Shown here: piece by piece, positions 5,514 to 6,359 of the stretch
How positions within the stretch are numbered: position 1 is the stretch's first letter
Layout of the letters: each line of letters starts with the position of its first letter
DNA from: Thermoplasmata archaeon
GTDB lineage: Archaea; Thermoplasmatota; Thermoplasmata; WALJ01
Assembly (NCBI GenBank): GCA_026986305.1
Contig: JALSOU010000217.1
Span: 1-6,359, forward strand
Reading direction: 5' to 3'
DNA length: 6,359 nt
Position numbers and translations under genes: made by a program
The notes under the pieces: generated by a model
What the model was told of the DNA's origin: nothing
Database searches by the model: none
What the model saw: the letters and a program-made list of their open reading frames with translations, nothing else

Positions 5514-6359
5514 TTGGCCAGAAAAAGGCGCTCCTCCAAGAAAAAGAAGGAGGAAGCGGTTAAGGAAGTGAAGGCTGAGGAAAAAGAGGAAAAGAGCGAA
5601 AATAAGGAAGAGGTGGAGATAGAGAAGATCAAGGACGAGGATGCCATAGAGAAAGAGGACGAATACGCCATAGCCATACTCGGATGGGCCACAGCTGGAT
5701 ACAACACAGATAAGCTGGAAGAACTGATGAAAGAAGGGGATAAGAAGAAGTTTGAAAGGGAGTTCAAAAAGGTCAAGAGAGCCATAAGCAAGCTTGAGAA
5801 GATAAAGAAAGAGATAGAGGAGCTGAACATCGCAGGCGTGGAAAAAGAGGTAGATGATCTCCTTAATCTTCTCAATGATCCCTATAAGGTTAAAGAGGCT
5901 GAGAAACAGCTGGAAAAGATAAAGAAGCTGGTGAAGGCCAAGGACTTTGAGGTTGAGCTGGACTCCATGATGGTAGTGGAGGAGCTGAAACCAAAGATAC
6001 TGGAGATAAAAGAGAAGCTGAAGGATTTGAAGAATCTGGATAAGGTGGAAGAAGATATAAAAGACCTCAGAAGGGAGTTCAAGGAGAGTTATTTCGTCGC
6101 AGAGTTCGTAGATATGATAGAGGAAAAGCCAAGGGCGGTTAAGAAGATAAAGGTGACAGAGGAGGTGCAGAAGAGCGCCCACCCAATGGAAATCCTAGAC
6201 CTATTTGTTTTTGCAAACACAGGGAAGTTCCTTGGACACAAGACCGCCAGAAAGGGAAAGATAGACAAAAAAGCCATAGTGGAGAGGCTCAACATGGCAA
6301 GGGACTTCGTGAAGGACTCAAGGTTTTCCCCCGGTGTGCTGATAAAGGTTCCAAAAGGC
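5514..6359 (+). CDS. Charged coiled-coil protein paired with the KaiC-like ATPase, 3'-truncated
   Basis: From the TTG at 5514 the frame is open for 282 codons to the window edge with no stop, so the C-terminus is missing. Residues 1-50 are almost entirely Lys, Glu, Arg, Asp and Ser and probably disordered. A segment at 51-64 (ending G57-W-A-T-A-G-Y-N) introduces long amphipathic helices from about 66 to 192, likely coiled coils, with an N121-D-P break. The segment from about 223 (H-P-M-E-I-L-D-L-F-V-F-A-N-T-G-K-F-L-G-H-K-T) through R263-D-F-V-K-D-S resembles, from memory, a small sensory-type domain at the ends of some archaeal coiled-coil signalling proteins, where an I/L-x-x-x-DGR-L-I-x-H strand pair precedes a helix with D-F-V-x-D-S. 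This is inference. No membrane segment or signal peptide is visible. The 4 nt gap after the ATPase suggests co-translation and a physical partnership. Confidence 0.8.
   Translation, partial: MARKRRSSKKKKEEAVKEVKAEEKEEKSENKEEVEIEKIKDEDAIEKEDEYAIAILGWATAGYNTDKLEELMKEGDKKKFEREFKKVKRAISKLEKIKKEIEELNIAGVEKEVDDLLNLLNDPYKVKEAEKQLEKIKKLVKAKDFEVELDSMMVVEELKPKILEIKEKLKDLKNLDKVEEDIKDLRREFKESYFVAEFVDMIEEKPRAVKKIKVTEEVQKSAHPMEILDLFVFANTGKFLGHKTARKGKIDKKAIVERLNMARDFVKDSRFSPGVLIKVPKG

Noticed and set aside
5408..6182. Long minus-strand frames of 155 and 239 codons opposite the end of the KaiC-like gene and the coiled-coil gene
   Set aside because: Their Leu/Phe/Ser-rich products are the complement of Lys/Glu codons (AAG/GAG) in the coiled-coil gene. 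They lack promoters and recognisable motifs.

Overview
The window looks archaeal, most likely a thermophilic or otherwise AT-leaning euryarchaeon. A relative of Thermoplasmata/Aciduliprofundum is my best guess, but that is inference. The evidence is TATA boxes with purine-rich BRE-like flanks, several genes that fit leaderless transcription, frequent AGG/AGA and ATA codons, K/E/I-rich proteins, a DUF63 membrane protein, a single-domain KaiC-like ATPase, and a lipoate ligase split into two genes as in Thermoplasma acidophilum. No RNA gene, CRISPR array, insertion sequence or clear terminator was seen.

Layout. (1) Bases 1-1164 (+) are the 3' part of a gene for a secreted or surface protein with a C-terminal membrane anchor. 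Its end overlaps by 24 bp with (2) a convergent gene at 1141-2307 (-) for a DUF63 multi-pass membrane protein. (3) A compact divergent promoter region follows, with one TATA element for each direction. (4) corA (+) encodes a CorA-type divalent-cation transporter. (5) A small unrecognised protein gene ends at 3663 and has no ATG, GTG or TTG in its open frame; its start is either a CTG or a GTG one base out of frame. (6) lplA and lplB (+) overlap by 32 bp and together make a two-subunit lipoate-protein ligase. (7) A promoter, a possible 8-codon leader ORF and a strong ribosome binding site precede a KaiC-like ATPase gene. Four bases after it comes (8) a TTG-started, highly charged coiled-coil protein that runs off the right edge.

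How the genes fit together. lplA and lplB are one functional unit that attaches lipoate to 2-oxoacid dehydrogenase E2 or GcvH proteins. The KaiC-like ATPase and the coiled-coil protein look like a co-transcribed pair, probably an ATPase with its scaffold or signalling partner. This pair is the most likely place in the window for an undescribed system. The surface protein, DUF63 protein and CorA are envelope proteins with no clear shared pathway. Most box A elements here lie about 25-30 nt upstream of a start codon, which helps choose starts and makes the small ORF's missing start conspicuous.
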